64,000 bases of DNA from Grifola frondosa (Eukaryota; Basidiomycota; Agaricomycetes; Polyporales; Grifolaceae): NCBI GenBank assembly GCA_001683735.1, contig LUGG01000005.1, positions 682,001 through 746,000 on the forward strand, given 5' to 3'. Position numbers and translations under genes: made by a program. Below are positions 1-13,582 of the stretch, piece after piece. Each line of letters begins with the position of its first letter. Positions within the stretch are counted from its first letter, which is position 1. The notes under the pieces were generated by a model that saw only the letters and a list, made by a program, of their open reading frames with translations, searched no databases and was not told the DNA's origin.

Positions 1-2110
1 CCGGAGATCTTTCGCGCTCGAATTCACGTTGTCGTTGTCAGATTCTGTCGACGTATGGCTCACAGTGCCCGCTGCGTGGGATGCTACCGGCTGCCAGATG
101 ATGCGCGATGCAGCGCTCGCGGCCGGCCTCGTTCACTCTGCCAGGGCCGGCGATCACGACTGGCGGGAACGCCTGCGAATTATCAGGTACGCCATGTGTG
201 TGCTGCGTCATTGTCGCCCGCGCTCATGCCTTACAGTGAGCCCGAGGCGGCAGCCGTTCACTGTGCGAACCTTACAGAGCTGCACAAGCTGACGCCAAAT
301 CAGAACTTTATGATATGTGACGCCGGTGGCGGTACCGTCGTATGTCCTCGTGTCCCGCGGCTCTCCTGGATGTTGACAATTTTGTTTTCATTTGTGAGGA
401 CCTCGCGGTGTACAAGATAATGGGGATCCTGGCGAATCTAGAGATAGCCGAGATGTGCGCACGGTCTGGGGCCAATTGCGGCTCCATATTCCTCGATCTC
501 CGGTTCCGCGAGCTCATGAAGACTTTGCTCGCGGATCACCCGGTGCATCTCGATGCTGTCAGCTTGGCTAATTTCATGGAGAATTTCAGCGAGACGGATA
601 AATTGGCCTACATGGGAGAGCAAGATGACGGTGGGGATCTAGTCGTGGCAACATTTCGGGACAAATTTTGACTGTTCAAAATTAGACAAGATGTTCCAAT
701 TCACTTGCTTCAATGTGGAAGATCCGGACGACCCAGCCGTTGGTCTCACGAACGGCGAAGTCGCCATCCCCGGGAATCTACTTCGGCGCGAAGTGTTCGA
801 CCCCGTGGTGAACGAGGTGCGTGTCCATATTCTCCCGGGTGCTCGGCAAATTGATGTCCTCGTATGGCACCTTGTCCAGGTCTTGGAGCTGATTGAAGCA
901 CAGACGAAGAAGCTTGATCAGAGCCTGGACGCACTCCTTCTCGTGGGAGGTTTCTCAGGCAGTGCGTATCTCTTCCGAAAAGTTCAGGTACGTGGCAATG
1001 CTCGCCACAAACACGATGTGTGGAAGATGGGAATGACACGTCATATTCAACGCGCTCTGTGTGCATCTTGCAGGAACGATTCAAGTCCCGAATCAGGGTC
1101 ATCGCGCGTCCCGCAGACTGCGACACGGCCACCGTCCGAGGCGCCGCACAGTATGGACTGGCGCGACGGGCACTCGTGTCTAGTGTTGTCGCGCCGCAAT
1201 CTTACATACTGAAAGTACGTTCGGCACCGCGGCGTGCTAAAGTGGCCAAACTGACAGTCGCCGTTTAGGTCAAATTACCTGCAGAACCAGAAGACTGGTT
1301 GAAACGTCCTGCGTACATCCGGGATAACGATGCTGGCGTCTCGATATGCGAAAACAGGCAAGCTAGTTTCTTGGGCTGTGAATAGAGTTGCGCTTGGTCT
1401 GATAGTGCTTGCGATCTAGGCTACAATATCTGGTGGCAAAGGGCGCCATCTTGCGGAAGGGGTACGTGTGGCCGTCCATTATCATGAGATCATATGGTTT
1501 GATGACCGACCGCGCAGACAACGCCTCAAGACGACGTTCTGGTAAGTGCGCTCCTGGTTCGGCGTTAACTCCTTCTCACGAATATGTACCCCATCAGCAA
1601 ATTTTCTCAAACGGCACAAGGTATGTTTGCCTTCTCGGGACGGGGCCCCATCGTGGCGTTGAATGGAACTTATTCAATTTCTACCCGTTCTGAAGACCGG
1701 ATGTTCGTAGCGACGTTGTACAGGTCGGACAGCGATAAGATCATGCGGTACACGGATGAGGTGAGCGAGCGCGCGCCTCGACTTCATCGGAGTGTTCGCC
1801 CTTATGTACTAATGCGATGATACCGTTAGGGGGAAATCATGGAGCTATGCAAGTGGACGATCGATCTGGGCGCGCTGCCGAGCTTCCAGCAGAGCGCGAG
1901 TACGCCGCAGGCGAGCGGATTCTATACAGGTGCGTCATATGCGCGCGAACTCTCATCTGTCGCCCATGTGTCCGCATGCTCATTTCTCTCGGCGGGGTAC
2001 TGCGCGCAGAGTTCGAACTTGGACTGGAACTTGACAGTGCCGAGGTCCGCGGCGTCTTGATATACCAGGGGCAGGACTGGGGGCGTGTCGTTTTCGACTA
2101 CCGCAGCTGA
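1..2110 (+). CDS. Hsp70-like ATPase, HSPA12 class (5' end outside window)
   Basis: Hsp70/actin-like ATPase of the divergent HSPA12 group, large in mushroom fungi and usually of unknown client. The exons read through in order: a segment typical of these proteins (VWLTVPAAWD, about 50-110), the phosphate-binding motif CDAGGGTV (about 316-342), the middle ATPase region, then the second glycine motif LLVGGFSGS (about 937-963) and a C-terminal region ending in DYRS before the stop at 2108-2110. At least seven short introns separate them, for example one starting GTATGTCC near 341 and ending GTGAG before DLAVYK. No substrate-binding domain like that of classical Hsp70 is evident, which is normal for the class. 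The start codon and first ATPase motif lie left of base 1. Family assignment is firm; individual exon ends are approximate. Confidence 0.85.
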
Positions 2111-3742
2111 GTGTGGTTTGGATGTGGTTCCTTTGATGTGGTTCCTTTCGTATCGGATTTTTCGGCGCATATATTTATGATTCTTCTTCGTAATGTTCCG
2201 AGTTATGTATCTGGCTGCGGACATCATCTTGTTTTTAGTTGATGCTGTCACCACGACGCGGAAATACGGCGCATCTTATACTAGGTTCCGGGGAGATCGC
2301 ATATGATAAATGCAGGTTCACGGCGGCCTCGAGGAAATTATGGAGGTTGTGGGTGTTATTCAGATGAATTGATGAGGAGGTGAGTACGGCCGTGGGGCGT
2401 GACTTGCTCAAGGCGGCGCAAGTTACCGGCCGGCATACCAAACGCTCGCTCCCACGTGTTAGAGCGTGTTAGTCCCATCGTCGTCGTCGCCCTTCGCTTT
2501 GAACCCGTGGACGGCCGGCGTGCGTATCTACTGCAGCCAGCACTGAGACTATATTCATCTTCGTCGCTGGTGTTGTATTATAATTGCGCGACGCCATTCT
2601 GGGAGATCGACGAACGGCCGAGTGCTGTCTAGCACCGACTTCTTCTGGTACTGGTTATTGCCCTCGCAATATGCTACGCAACGACCGAGTTCCCGGCAGG
2701 TGCGTATGCGCATATTCCAATTGAAACCCGTGAGGATTTGAGTCTCGGGCCTGTAGCTGGGCGATCGTGGCAGCCGGACAATCCGGCCTCAGGATTGCGT
2801 TTTTTGTCATGATCTGCTCTTATCGATCTATGAAAAACGGACTGCTTTCATGTCCGGCTGGACGCGCATCGTTCATTTACGATTCGGCACCACAGATGGT
2901 CACGATGATAGCGTTCGCGCGCGAGCATTGAATATCCTTCGGTTGGGGTATTGTAGGGTATTGTGCGGCACGAACGGTTGTGCATGGAGGAGCACATGGC
3001 TGCATACGGCGACCCGGGACTTGGATTACTGGCTCCTAGATATCTATCTGATCCCTCCGACGACGGCGACGATGTGTGGCATGCTTCGTGCGTGGGGCAA
3101 TTCTGAGTCTGAAGCGTCATACGAATTTTGCTATGACATACACATAACGGCAGGCCACTCTCCGCGGGCTCGGCGCCCCGCATCTCGGTCTTCGCTGTGG
3201 TTCGCACATTCGCACACTCTCGGAGACTGTCCGCCGAAAGCAGAGGTAGCCTGTGCCAGTGGTGCGGGTGGCAGCGGGTGGGCTGGCTGAGCTCTCAAGA
3301 TCTCATGAGGTGGTCTCAGCTGCTCTCAGAAACGCACGCACGCAGGCACACACGACTCGGTGCCTGTCTTGCCGTCAAGGGCAAGAGCGCCTGCGAAGAA
3401 GCCGGAACAAACTCAAATTCGGAGGGCGGTGTGGCAAAAAACCGGGTGCATCCTGGAGGACCGCTGCGCAGGATTACGAATGGAGATTGCGGTCGAATTA
3501 TCCCATCGAGCAACAGCAGCAGCAGACGTCCGCCTAGCGCCACATGTGGGGAACATTCAAGCCCGGAGTTTGCCAGTCCCACTCGGCGCTCTCCGAACTT
3601 TTTGTTTTCCGCGCCACCGCTGAGCAATCGATCGAAACCGGTAGCTCACTCAATCATTATCACGTCTGGCTAAAAACTTATAAAAGCCTCTGCAGTCTCC
3701 TCCGACCATGTCCACTATTCCGCTGCGCTCTCCCTCTCACCC
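2111..3742. other. Intergenic stretch, no supported gene
   Basis: About 1.6 kb between the Hsp70-like gene and ALO1. Open frames on both strands are short, lack family resemblance and do not join through good splice sites. The last 100 bases hold a TATA-like TATAAAAG (about 3679) and a CT-rich tract, plausibly the ALO1 core promoter. I see no RNA gene or repeat that I can support. Confidence 0.5.
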
Positions 3743-5651
3743 ATGGCCTCCTCCGCTGCACCGCCGGGACTCCGCGACATCCCCCTCCACACCCTCTATG
3801 CACGCCTCGAACCCGTCACCCTTCCTCCCCGCGACCCCGCGCGACATTCACGAACTGGGGCCTCAGCTTTAGCTGCATGCCTCTGGCCGTCTTCGAGCCC
3901 GAAAACGAGGAGCAGTGCGCGCTGATCCTGGAGCTTGCGCGGCGCGAAGGCAAGACGGTGCGCGCAGCAGGCATTGGACACAGTCCGAGCGATCTCGCGT
4001 GCACGACTGGGTTCATGCTACGGACCGAGAAGCTCTGCAAAATTATCGAGGTGAGGCTCTCATCGTTATCTGTTTGTCTCTGTTGTGGTCTCGCAATCTG
4101 GCGTCATGTCGGAGATTTCCGCCCGCGATCCTCGCCTAAGCGCGCTTCGATCTCTTCATCTCTTCAGGCACTCCGCTCATCACCCTTCACATTTTCCTTC
4201 ACAGGTCAACTCCGAAAAACACTATGTCGTCGCACAGGCCGGCATCACCCTCAATGCTCTCCATGCCGAGCTCGACGCCCACGGCCTTGCCATGATCAAT
4301 GTCGGTTCCATCTCCGACCAGACCCTCGGAGGCGTGGTCACCACCGCGTCCCACGGTTCCGGAATAACCTACCCTGTACTGTCAAATCACGTCTTGTCAC
4401 TCACCCTCTTGTTGGCGGATGGATCCCGTGTGCGCTGCTCTCGCCAGGAACACTCAGACCTCTTCCTGGCTTCTATTTGTGGCCTCGGCAGCACAGGCCT
4501 CATCCTCGACGTCACCCTCGACGTCGAGCCCGCCTTCCGTCTCAAAGAAGTGCAACAATCCCTCGAATTTGATGACGTCGTGCGAAATTTGGACTCGTTA
4601 GTGCATGCTGCCCAACACGTTCGCTTCTGGTGGTTTCCCCAGGCCGGCGTCCTGCGAGTCAGCTCTGCGGATCGAACGGCTGAGGTGCGTCTGACAGCGT
4701 CTTCGCCGACTTCTCAGAACCTTACATCGGTCATAATTTGTCATAGCCAAAGCATACAGTCGACACATGGCTCTGGCATTCCCTCGTGGGATACCACCTC
4801 ATTCAGTTTTTGCTATTCCTCGGCAGATACGCCACTTCCCTGAATTCCTGGATTTGTATCTTCACAGCATGGCTCGACCGCGGCAAGACGGTGGCCGTCG
4901 ATGACAGCCATCGTATATTCAATCTCGACTGCAAGGTATGCTTCCCTTTCGCCGTTCTCCCCAGGCATTGCATCGTGACGCACGGATCATCTCGTTGTAG
5001 TTTCCACACTTTACCACCGAGTGGGCGATACCATACGATAATGCGCGTGCATGCCTCCGAGAGCTGCGAGCGTGGCTTGACGAGGAGCAAGCTGACCCCT
5101 CGGGGCTGCGGCCCCATTTCCCCATCGAGGTCCGATTCACGGAGGCTGATGACATATGGCTGAGCCCTAGCAACGGTCAGAGGACCTGCTGGATTGGTAT
5201 CATCCAATACAAGTGCGTACCCCGCAACATGGCGTTCTTTCCAATTTTACATCTTCCTCCGATCTTCTCTTCTATCTACCATCTCCCATCTCCTGCTGTC
5301 CATCTTCGCTGTCTGTCATGCTCCATTTCTCCACCCCCCGGGAAGCACGCTACCTGACCGATCCTGATCCTTACCCACCACAGACCGTACGGACTGAACG
5401 TGCCGTATCGAAAGCTCTTTGCCCGCTTCGAAGACATCCTCGCGCGGCACGGCGGCAAACCCCACTGGGCGAAGGCACATCGCCTGCGCCCCGATGCGCT
5501 GCGCAGGCTATACCCGCGCTTCGACGACTTCGTGCGTGTCTTGGAGGACGTCGACCCGCACGGCATGTTCCGGAACGAGTACGTGCAGCGCCATGTCTTT
5601 GGGAAGCAGGGTCCCGAATACGACGAGCGGGTGTTTAAGCGGCTGCAGTGA
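3743..5651 (+). CDS. ALO1: D-arabinono-1,4-lactone oxidase (one apparent frameshift)
   Basis: Flavoenzyme that oxidises D-arabinono-1,4-lactone in the last step of fungal erythroascorbate synthesis, at the mitochondrial outer membrane in yeast. The FAD-binding region carries GIGHSPSD (about 3972-3995), whose histidine is the covalent flavin site in the family, then VGSISDQTLGG and TASHGSG. The C-terminal part has the conserved HWAK motif (about 5463-5474) and ends VFKRLQ. Introns lie at about 4051-4204, after 4682, at 4936-5000 and at about 5212-5382. The start ATG at 3743 gives a typical N-terminus up to LPPRDP. The frame then switches to RATFTNWG at the CCCC run 3835-3838; adding one C would restore it. 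I read this as a sequence error or recent lesion in an otherwise complete gene. Confidence 0.92.
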
Positions 5652-6009
5652 CCTGCGCGGTGTCGCCGGACGGTGCCAGATTTCGCTTCTCCCGCTGCTT
5701 GCCTGTTTTCTTACTTGCTTGCCTGTCTGTGTGTATGCGTTGCTGCTAGCGGTATTCGCTTGCGTAATTCTCTGTTGTACCATACCCTAATGCCGGCATC
5801 TAATCCGTGCGTTTGTCATCCGGTTCAATGAAACATGCTCTTGTACTCGTGCCACCGTTCTAGTGTACTGATGCAATGTCGTGGAGTGACATGGGGAGAA
5901 GCCTATGTCAAAAGTCTGAGTGTGAGATGCACAGTTGCCATGATACAACAGTCTGGATATAGCTAGGTGGTACATGTGCAGCTACAACTGCGGCGCCCCT
6001 GACCCTTTC
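5652..6009. other. Short intergenic region between convergent genes
   Basis: About 360 bases shared by the 3' ends of ALO1 (+) and UBC7 (-). Pyrimidine-rich just after the ALO1 stop. No gene, hairpin terminator or repeat is evident. Confidence 0.5.
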
Positions 6010-6967
6010 TCACAAACCCAACTGTTCCCGGATTGACTGTTTAACAATCCGCTCATATTCCTGTGCAGTTGGCATCTGCCAGTGAGCGACGGAGAAGACG
6101 CAGCCCACGACACGTGTACGCACCGCTCTGTTATCGCGGTACAGCTTGCAGCAGTCGATATTCGCGCCACTCTCCAGGTTCGGCTCTATGCATGAATGGA
6201 CGTTTTCAGTAGACGTAGATTTTGACATCATACGATGCGGTGCATGCACGCACCTGCCAGCATGGAGATCACGCTAAGGATAACTTTCTCCACGCTCTGC
6301 ACGGGGCTCCATCGCTCGGAAGCCTGCTCGTACATCGTGGGGTCGTCGCCGGGCGTGTGCAATATTGATATGCACACCGTCCCATCCGCATAGACTGCAG
6401 AAAGAGGGAAAAAATACAGGTTTCAATCCAGTGGTACAATACCCACGCGGCGCCCCGCCGCAGCAGATGCATCACTTACTGTTGGGGTGGAAGAGCGGTG
6501 GGTCGAACTTCATCTTGAACGGAGATAGAGGGTAGTCGGCGGGCTGGCGATCTCAGCATCCATCATCAGCAGCTGGTGTCTGCGGGCGCGGCCGAATACA
6601 CGTACAAATGTCAGGGTGGCGGCGAAGACGCCCCCTCGAAGGGCGTGTCCTTCGGGCCCACGATCAGGGCCTCCCAGGTGAAGAAATCAGATTCGGAGAT
6701 GGGGCCTTCCGTACGAGCGTGCGTGCACGAGCGCGCGCGTCCAGTCAGCGTGCTGTGGCTCGTTCTGCAGCCCCGAAAAGGTTAGAACGTACCGGCTGTA
6801 AACATCCCGTCTGGTGCCCCTGCGGAACGGCGCAAGAGTGCATCTCAGCTCTCCCCGTGGGGCGTGCGTATCAATAGCGATTGTGATGACAGACCTTGCG
6901 AAGTCAGCTGCTTGTACTCGGTCATGAGTCTTCGGAGAGCAGTAGCGCTGCCGCCTCGTGGATTCAT
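6010..6967 (-). CDS. UBC7: Ubiquitin-conjugating enzyme E2, Ubc7/UBE2G2 type
   Basis: E2 that passes ubiquitin to ER membrane ligases in ER-associated degradation. The reading starts at the ATG at 6967 (MNPRGGS, then [13 protein letters not shown]), continues through an exon with [20 protein letters not shown] (near 6620-6700), then the active-site segment [14 protein letters not shown] (about 6330-6385), and [20 protein letters not shown]. The final exon reads [14 protein letters not shown] and ends QLGL, the usual Ubc7 C-terminus, with the stop at 6010. The acidic insertion after the catalytic cysteine ([11 protein letters not shown]), diagnostic of the Ubc7/Cdc34 branch, is present. Several short introns interrupt it. 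The gene faces RPC2's 3' end across about 0.9 kb. Identity is firm; internal exon borders are approximate. Confidence 0.93.
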
Positions 6968-7871
6968 CTCGGTGGATGTCGGAGGGTGTGTTGGTCGTGC
7001 AAAGACAAATGTTGTAGTAAGTAGAAGGACAAGAAGGCGTTGAGGACAGAAAGACGCTGTGGCGGGAGGTATGATCGGCGATCTACTGGACCACCGGCCC
7101 ATGTGCCACCGGGCGCTTACGCACGGCACAGCACTCATGCCGAGCTGTTATTTTATTTGAATCAAGAAAAGTGCAAAATACAATTCCGCTCAGACGGATC
7201 GTCAAGAACTGCTGACCCAAAACCGGAAGACGAAGCCTTAGTGCATCAAATCGTGTCGTCCCTCATCCTATTCAATGCACACACATGCCATCGCTAAGAC
7301 TGAGAAGACTGAACTTAATCAAGCATGGCCTTGGCCGCATCAGAGAAAACAGACGCAAGGCAATACAAAACCGCAGGATCTCCGAGCCCAGCTGGAGATG
7401 ACACAGACCCATGTGGAGGGAAGGCACACTGCCGACGGGTGATTTATGGTCCTATTGCTCAGCCCCGACAGGGTATCGGGCCCTCTGAAAAGATGCCAGC
7501 ATTCACGCACAGGTCATTCGACCCGAGTACTGCGCCCGCGTGCACCTGCGCGCTGCGGTCTCTATATATCCGGTATCAGCGTTATGATAATACAATTGAC
7601 GCTAAATTCACCTGCCGCACCGCCGGCGCCGTTCTTCAGCATCATCTGCGAGCGCCAACGGAAGAGACGAGGTCTTGTGGCCTGGAAAACTAGAATATAC
7701 AATACTGTCCGGAACCGAAACAGAATATATCGCACAAGTCATTCCGGCTCACGTCGACTGTGTCCAAGCCAAGAGAAGCATAGCTTATAACAAGGATACA
7801 TAGGACGTGTGAATTGCCCTCACGAAGATGAGGATAGTGAGATAAATTAAAAAGACCGCCCGATATTCCCA
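6968..7871. other. Intergenic region, UBC7 promoter side
   Basis: About 900 bases upstream of UBC7 and downstream of RPC2, both on the minus strand. Only short unrelated open frames occur. A GC-rich region near 7040-7130 gives way to more balanced sequence. No RNA gene or repeat is supported. Confidence 0.45.
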
Positions 7872-10800
7872 TCATGCGTCATCGAGCACCAGACGCGGGA
7901 CAACGTTCATCGCCATGAGCTAGAAGGTGAGCGTGAGCTGATGCAGCACACAAAAACAAAACCACGACAGGAAGTCACGCACTTCCTGGAACAGCAGTTT
8001 CGCGGCGTAAGGAATCGTTAGCTGCGCCATTTTCTTGGAGCTCTTGCAATAGGTGCACCAGCCGTTGTAGCCCAATAAGCCACATTCCTCGCACGCATTG
8101 ACTTCAAACTTGTCAGACGAAATCATGAGCCGCTCTAGAAGCAGCTGCGTCGCGCCATAGCCAATAAGACAGTCGCGTTCCATCTCTCCCAGACGCAAGC
8201 CTCCTTCGCGCGAACGTCCTTCAGTGGGCTGTCGAGTTAGTGTCGCCCGTGGTCCCCTGAGAAAAAAAAAATCAATCAGTCATTCACATCTCAGGACAGA
8301 AGTTGGAAGTCAGAAGGGAAACTCTAACGGACCTTGCACGGGCGTGCATCTTGTCCATCACCATGTGTTCTAGAGCACATCCATGCATCTGTCAGTCATA
8401 ACCGGTAGCACCGAATGTCAGACCCCACGTACTAAGTTTCTGCAAGAGGAGTGTTAATGGCAAATCTCGAGTTCTAACCGGCGCACTAACCTGGTAGTAG
8501 ATAGGCCCAAAGTAAACATAGGCTTCTAAAGGTTCTCCAGTAATGCCACTTGTCAGCATGTCTTTTCCAGAGTAGCTGAACCCATTTTCAATTAAGATCC
8601 GAGACATGTCTTCCACCTAGGATATATTCAGTCCACATTAAACTTAAAACAACAAAAAGCGGCCAATTATCGGTGCCGACCTTGGAGCCACCGAAGGCTG
8701 TACCATATTGAAGCTTTCCCGCAAGAACGCCAGCCTAGCAACAACAAACGGAAGGTTGAATGGGGATGAGACGGAAGGCGCAATTCCAGCGGACGCACCT
8801 TCCCAGCCAACAGTTCAATCATTTTTCCGACCGTCATCCGAGAGGGGAACCCGTGGGGATTCATGATGGTATCTGCATCCAACAGCACAAAGTATATCAA
8901 TCACCGCCACATTTTCCCACAAATCCGACAGCCGATGAAGGAATCACGCACCAGGAACGATGCCCTGGTCGTTGAACGGCATGTCCTCCTGATTCACGAT
9001 AAGCCCGCACACGCCCTTCTGTCCGTGGCGCGAGGAAAATTTGTCTCCCAGCTCAGGACGCCGCGTTTGGCGGATCAGTACCTTGATGAGTGTTTGATCA
9101 TTTTCGGTGTCGGTGATCATCACTTTATCAATTTGGCCGGCAACGGGCGACTTGTAGCTCATGGAGAATTTTTGTACGGGACTGAGGCTGCTTGACCCGT
9201 GAACGAGTTATCGTTCGCGTTAGTTGGTGTCTGCTTGTTGACATACACGTCTCCTGGGTCGACGCGTTCGCCCACGCCAGCCAAACCGTCCATCTGGATA
9301 ATGTCGTACTTCTTCTGGACTTGCCCATTTTCATCAAGTGGAGCGTCCGCCAAGCGATCGAAGCTGCACAAACAAGTTCAACAGCTAAGATGTAGATGGA
9401 TAAATGAAAGGACATACGTTCCGTTAGGGTATTTGCGGATGAGCGTCGCGTTCTTGCGCAGGACCTGGCACCTACCATAGCCACGATCCAGGCTGGCCTG
9501 AAAGACGGGACGATCAATACCAGGGCGCCCACTCCGGAGCTTGCTGGGAGACCAACCTTGTTCAGGATGAGCGCATCTTCAATATCATACCCAGAGTAAC
9601 TCATAACTGCGATGGTGGCGTTTTGGCCAGCAGGTAGCCGATCATACCCAATCAGTTCGATTGTCTTTGTTTTCACCATAGGCTGCTGCGGATAGACTGA
9701 GAGATACAGGAGAGTGTCGATCCTATTCAGCTGATTGTATCCAATCGCTCCGATGGCCTGTTTACCCATAGCACATTGATAGGTATTGCGCGGCGACTGG
9801 TTATGGTGTGGGTATGGAATGAGCCCGGCCACAGCACCGAGTATGGTGAAGGGCTCAATCTCTAGGTGTGTTGTGCCAGGAACGATGTCCCTCTCGTAGA
9901 GTGCTATGTAGGAATCATTTTCTTCGTTGACGTCGAGGTACTCCACTAGACCCTTCCGCAGAAAGTCGTCGAAGGTCAGCTGGCTCTGCTTCAATTGCTG
10001 CTCAACCAACCTGTCAGAAATGTCGGATCTACTTGCTAAAGAGAAACATACCGATATGTGGTCGGAGGTAACTCTAGGTTTGCCATGTTCCACAATGATC
10101 ATCGGTCGACATATGCGTCCTCCGTCGCTGGCAATGAGCACAGTGCGATGGTGGTGATTGATGTATACGCTGACAAACTCGCTGAAACGTCCAGCCCGGC
10201 GGAGCTTCCGGAAGTTATTCACGAACCGCGCCGGGTAGCGAGTAAGACCGATGATCGTTCCATTGACGTTGACCACAAAGGTGTTAGGCCCATACATCTC
10301 CGTCCCGGTCGCCAGACTGATGTCTGCGATAGATTGCAAGGTTCAAGAAGCGGTGAACTTCGAAAATAGAATGGACGGACCTTCCACACCAAGCATGAAC
10401 GCTATCCGAATGATTGGCTCTTCCTCTACGTCTGTCGTGATATGTGTCATTAACGCCAGATTCTTCACTAGCCCACACGCTTCGCCTTCAGGCGTGTCGC
10501 TCGGACACAGCATGCCCCACTGACTTGGCTGCAGCGCGCGCGGACCGCTGACTTTGCGCGTCTTCTCAAACTGGGACGAGATTCGTGTCATCATCCCAAG
10601 TGCGGAGATGAAAGAGAGCCTGCTCAAAACGTGCGTTACGCCTGCACGGTCCATCTTGAACCGCTTTAGGGACCAGTTTCCAGTGGAGATTGGCGCGCGC
10701 GAACCCTGAGGTAATGTGATCTCCCTGAAACTGCATTGTATTGAAAGCATCGAATTCGCTCGTCCGAGAAGGCTTCTTGAGCACTTTGTCGATCGCAGAC

Positions 10801-12146
10801 TTGAGATTGGCGTTGAATGTCTTAAAAAGGTCTTCGAAGAGAAGCGCAAGTAGCTGGCCCGCACTGCAATATAAAATCAGCCACCAAGTGGACATGACAG
10901 ACACCACGAGACTTACAGTTCTAATCGTTTATTCCCAACGTAGTCCCGATCATCAACCATTTTCTCGTCATCCATAGCCATCAGGACCCGCCGGGTCATT
11001 GTCGCGACAAAGACGGCTTTAGAGCGAAAATCAAGGCCGTGCACGGGCACATGTGCAAGCACGATAGTGGCGAGCGCCTCCAGCGCCTCCTCCCATGCCG
11101 GTCGTCTCGGACCGACGACCCTGCGGTTTACCTTCACCCTTGACCCAATATATTCCAAAGCTTGATGCCGAGTGAACACCCCGAGCTTGGCTGCCTCTTC
11201 CAGGTTTGGAGAGAAAGAAGATTTGTAGGCTTCATGATTACCAGCTGTGAGGAGAAGGATCTCCTTATCGGATTGAATTCCAAGAGCTTTTAACGCGATG
11301 ACAATAGGAACATCTTCGTGAATCGAATTATGGCGGAGATAAATCTTGCCCTTTTTGGTAGCGACATATGTTTTCGATTTCAGGCCTCCATGGGTTGATC
11401 TGAAGAGATAGGTTTGACAGTTGATATACGTTAGGATTGGGGAGGTGCTTACGATGTACATGATGCCTGGACAAGGCCTTTTGTGGGATCGATCTCCACA
11501 ATGATACGATTCTTGCTCAGCTGTTCCTGCACCAAAATCACTTTCTCAGTTCCCCTGACGATGAAGTATCCGCCTGGATCAAGCGGGCATTCTGTCATTC
11601 GTGCAAGTTGAGCCTCCGTCCTACCCGTGAGCACGCATTTGTTGCTCCTTAGCATGACAGGAAGGCGACCAATATTGACATTCGCCGCCGAACGACGCTC
11701 TTCCCTCTCGTGTACTGGATAGTAACGAGAATCGGCGCACTATAGGTGGTATCGCGCAGTCGGCATTCGTGAGGGGTGACACTCTTGTCTATCGCGTCCG
11801 CATCGGTTCTATCCGGAAAACCAACGACAATGTCCGTGTACTTGAGCCAAAACCGCGGGTCAACGTCCGACGTTACTTTGTTGTTAGCTTTCAGTATATT
11901 CTTGATGTCTACGTCCACAAAGTAATTGAACGAGTCGATATGCTGCTTCACTAGTCCTTTCACTTTCAGAAAGGCAGGAAGAAGAAGCCATTTGTCCTAT
12001 ATGAAACCAATATATGAGAAACAGAGAGATAAGGTGACTCACGAACACACCTCTACGCTCTTAATGGGATCTGTGAGCCCCAACCCGTGCCATTTTGTCT
12101 GATTCATCTGGTCCCATTCCTGCTCCGCTTCCCCATAGGTTGCCAT
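7872..12146 (-). CDS. RPC2: RNA polymerase III second-largest subunit
   Basis: Beta-like catalytic core subunit of RNA polymerase III, the enzyme that makes tRNA and 5S rRNA in the nucleus. The start ATG at 12146 ([13 protein letters not shown]) leads through a GTGAGT intron to [15 protein letters not shown], then [91 protein letters not shown] and [15 protein letters not shown] (hybrid-binding core). The C-terminal zinc site is CX2CX8CX2C (near 8045-8095). The last exon is tiny, [15 protein letters not shown], after a CTAG acceptor next to 7920, stop at 7872. PELGDKFSS followed by [10 protein letters not shown] places it in the Pol III rather than the Pol II branch. About a dozen short introns; no frame break seen. 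Confidence 0.95.
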
Positions 12147-13582
12147 CGTGGATAAATAACCAACTATACTCTTCGTCTACGGAGACAGCGTTGGTATTAC
12201 TTAGCAGATGGTATCCGGACGGAGATTTGAGATCGTGCAAGCTACGATTGTTGACTAGAGATCGCAAAACGAGACATATCACTACGCAATCAAGTTTTCC
12301 AAGGATGCCCAGTCACCAGCGATGAGATGAACGAATTAATAAGTCCTAAGGCCTTATAACGAGCGTAAGAGGGAATTCGTGAATTCGGGGACACGTGACG
12401 CAATGGAATCGTGCGTGACACCGTGACTTCGATCGCGATTCAGCCGAGAAAGGCAACAGACGTTCGTTGTGATCAAGTCACAGTAGAGTGTGGCAGCAGG
12501 TGGATTTCGAATAAAAAGACCTGTAGGCTCTCTTAGTTGTTGCTATGAGCGTTTCATGAAGCTTTCTGAAGCCCGGCAAGCATAATTCTAAACCAAGCCT
12601 TAGTTGCGGGCCAGGTGCCACTCAGCACAAATATTTGTAATTTTCGTGGTTACAACATCAAAATATTCAAATGTCATAAAATAAATCACGTAGCGAGGAT
12701 ATTATTCGCGCGGCCACAAGATGAGGCCTGAGGGCCAGCCGTTGGTGGTGTCCGATTGCACCATGGGGATGATATCAGCGCTCTCGTGATGATCTCAGTG
12801 TGAAGTTTAAGTGCATACCTATCATAGACCCATTGGCCCAATGATCTGTGGATAATGACGTAAATTGCGGATATTCTCGCCAATCTAGAGAATCTTGAGC
12901 TTGAAGCTTGAAAGCTTGAAAGCTTGAAGCTTGAAGCTTGAAGCCCGATGAGGGTTTGGCTCGAGATCACTGATGATCCAAAGCCGGGCCCTCAAATGAG
13001 GTTCGACGAGGGCGTTCGCCGAGCTTGCAGCATTCTGAGCGAGCCGGGACGAAACCAAGCAGTACTCGGGACCATTAATTATGACCCGCATCATGATGGG
13101 AGGTATGAGAAGCCGGATCGCCGTCGTTGACATTCTACATACTTAAGTGGATCTTCGTCTATGCCATAGAGAATACGATGCTAAATTTCCCAAAGGTTGG
13201 CTTGAATCATACGGCCCGAGCTGAAATATATGTGCGGAGCATCAATAAGTCATGTTGATATCAAGCCTGAATTTGAAACCCACCTACCGTCTCACAAGCT
13301 TTTTCCCCTTGGGAGTGCCGGTTTTTCAGGTGGCTTATATTCTGGGAAAGGGCGGTATACTCATCTTCACGAGATGTGAATATGATGACATACCAGAGTA
13401 AGCACGTAAGCTTTAAGTACTCGACATTCCCACGGACTATAAATTATGTAAGAGTATTTAAGCCGCAAACGAGATATCTGGCGCTTAAATCACGCACCGT
13501 TCACTGCATCGATCCGCGACGGCCTTTGGTGCCTCTCGTCTCACATCCTCCTAAACAACCCCTTCACGCAGACACAATTGCA
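12147..13582. other. Divergent intergenic region RPC2 / UBE2G1-like
   Basis: About 1.4 kb between two divergently transcribed genes, so it contains both promoters. Apart from the short tandem repeat at 12894-12949 I see only short, unconnected open frames. AT content is higher than in the flanking genes, notably near 12620-12680 and 13380-13470. Confidence 0.5.
12894..12949. repeat. Short tandem repeat, AGCTTGAA units
   Basis: A run of 8-10 bp units of the form AGCTTGAA or AAGCTTGA is repeated about six times. Units with two and three A alternate. It lies in the divergent intergenic region between RPC2 and the UBE2G1-like gene. HindIII-like AAGCTT cores recur in each unit and make the tract locally palindromic. 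Confidence 0.85.

Noticed and set aside
2848..3207. 119-codon minus-strand open frame upstream of ALO1
   Set aside because: No recognisable domain or family and no supporting exons on either side.
3708..3872. ATG at 3708 as alternative ALO1 start
   Set aside because: Its frame ends at a stop near 3872 and gives no family N-terminus, whereas the 3743 frame gives LRDIPLHTLYARLEPVT.
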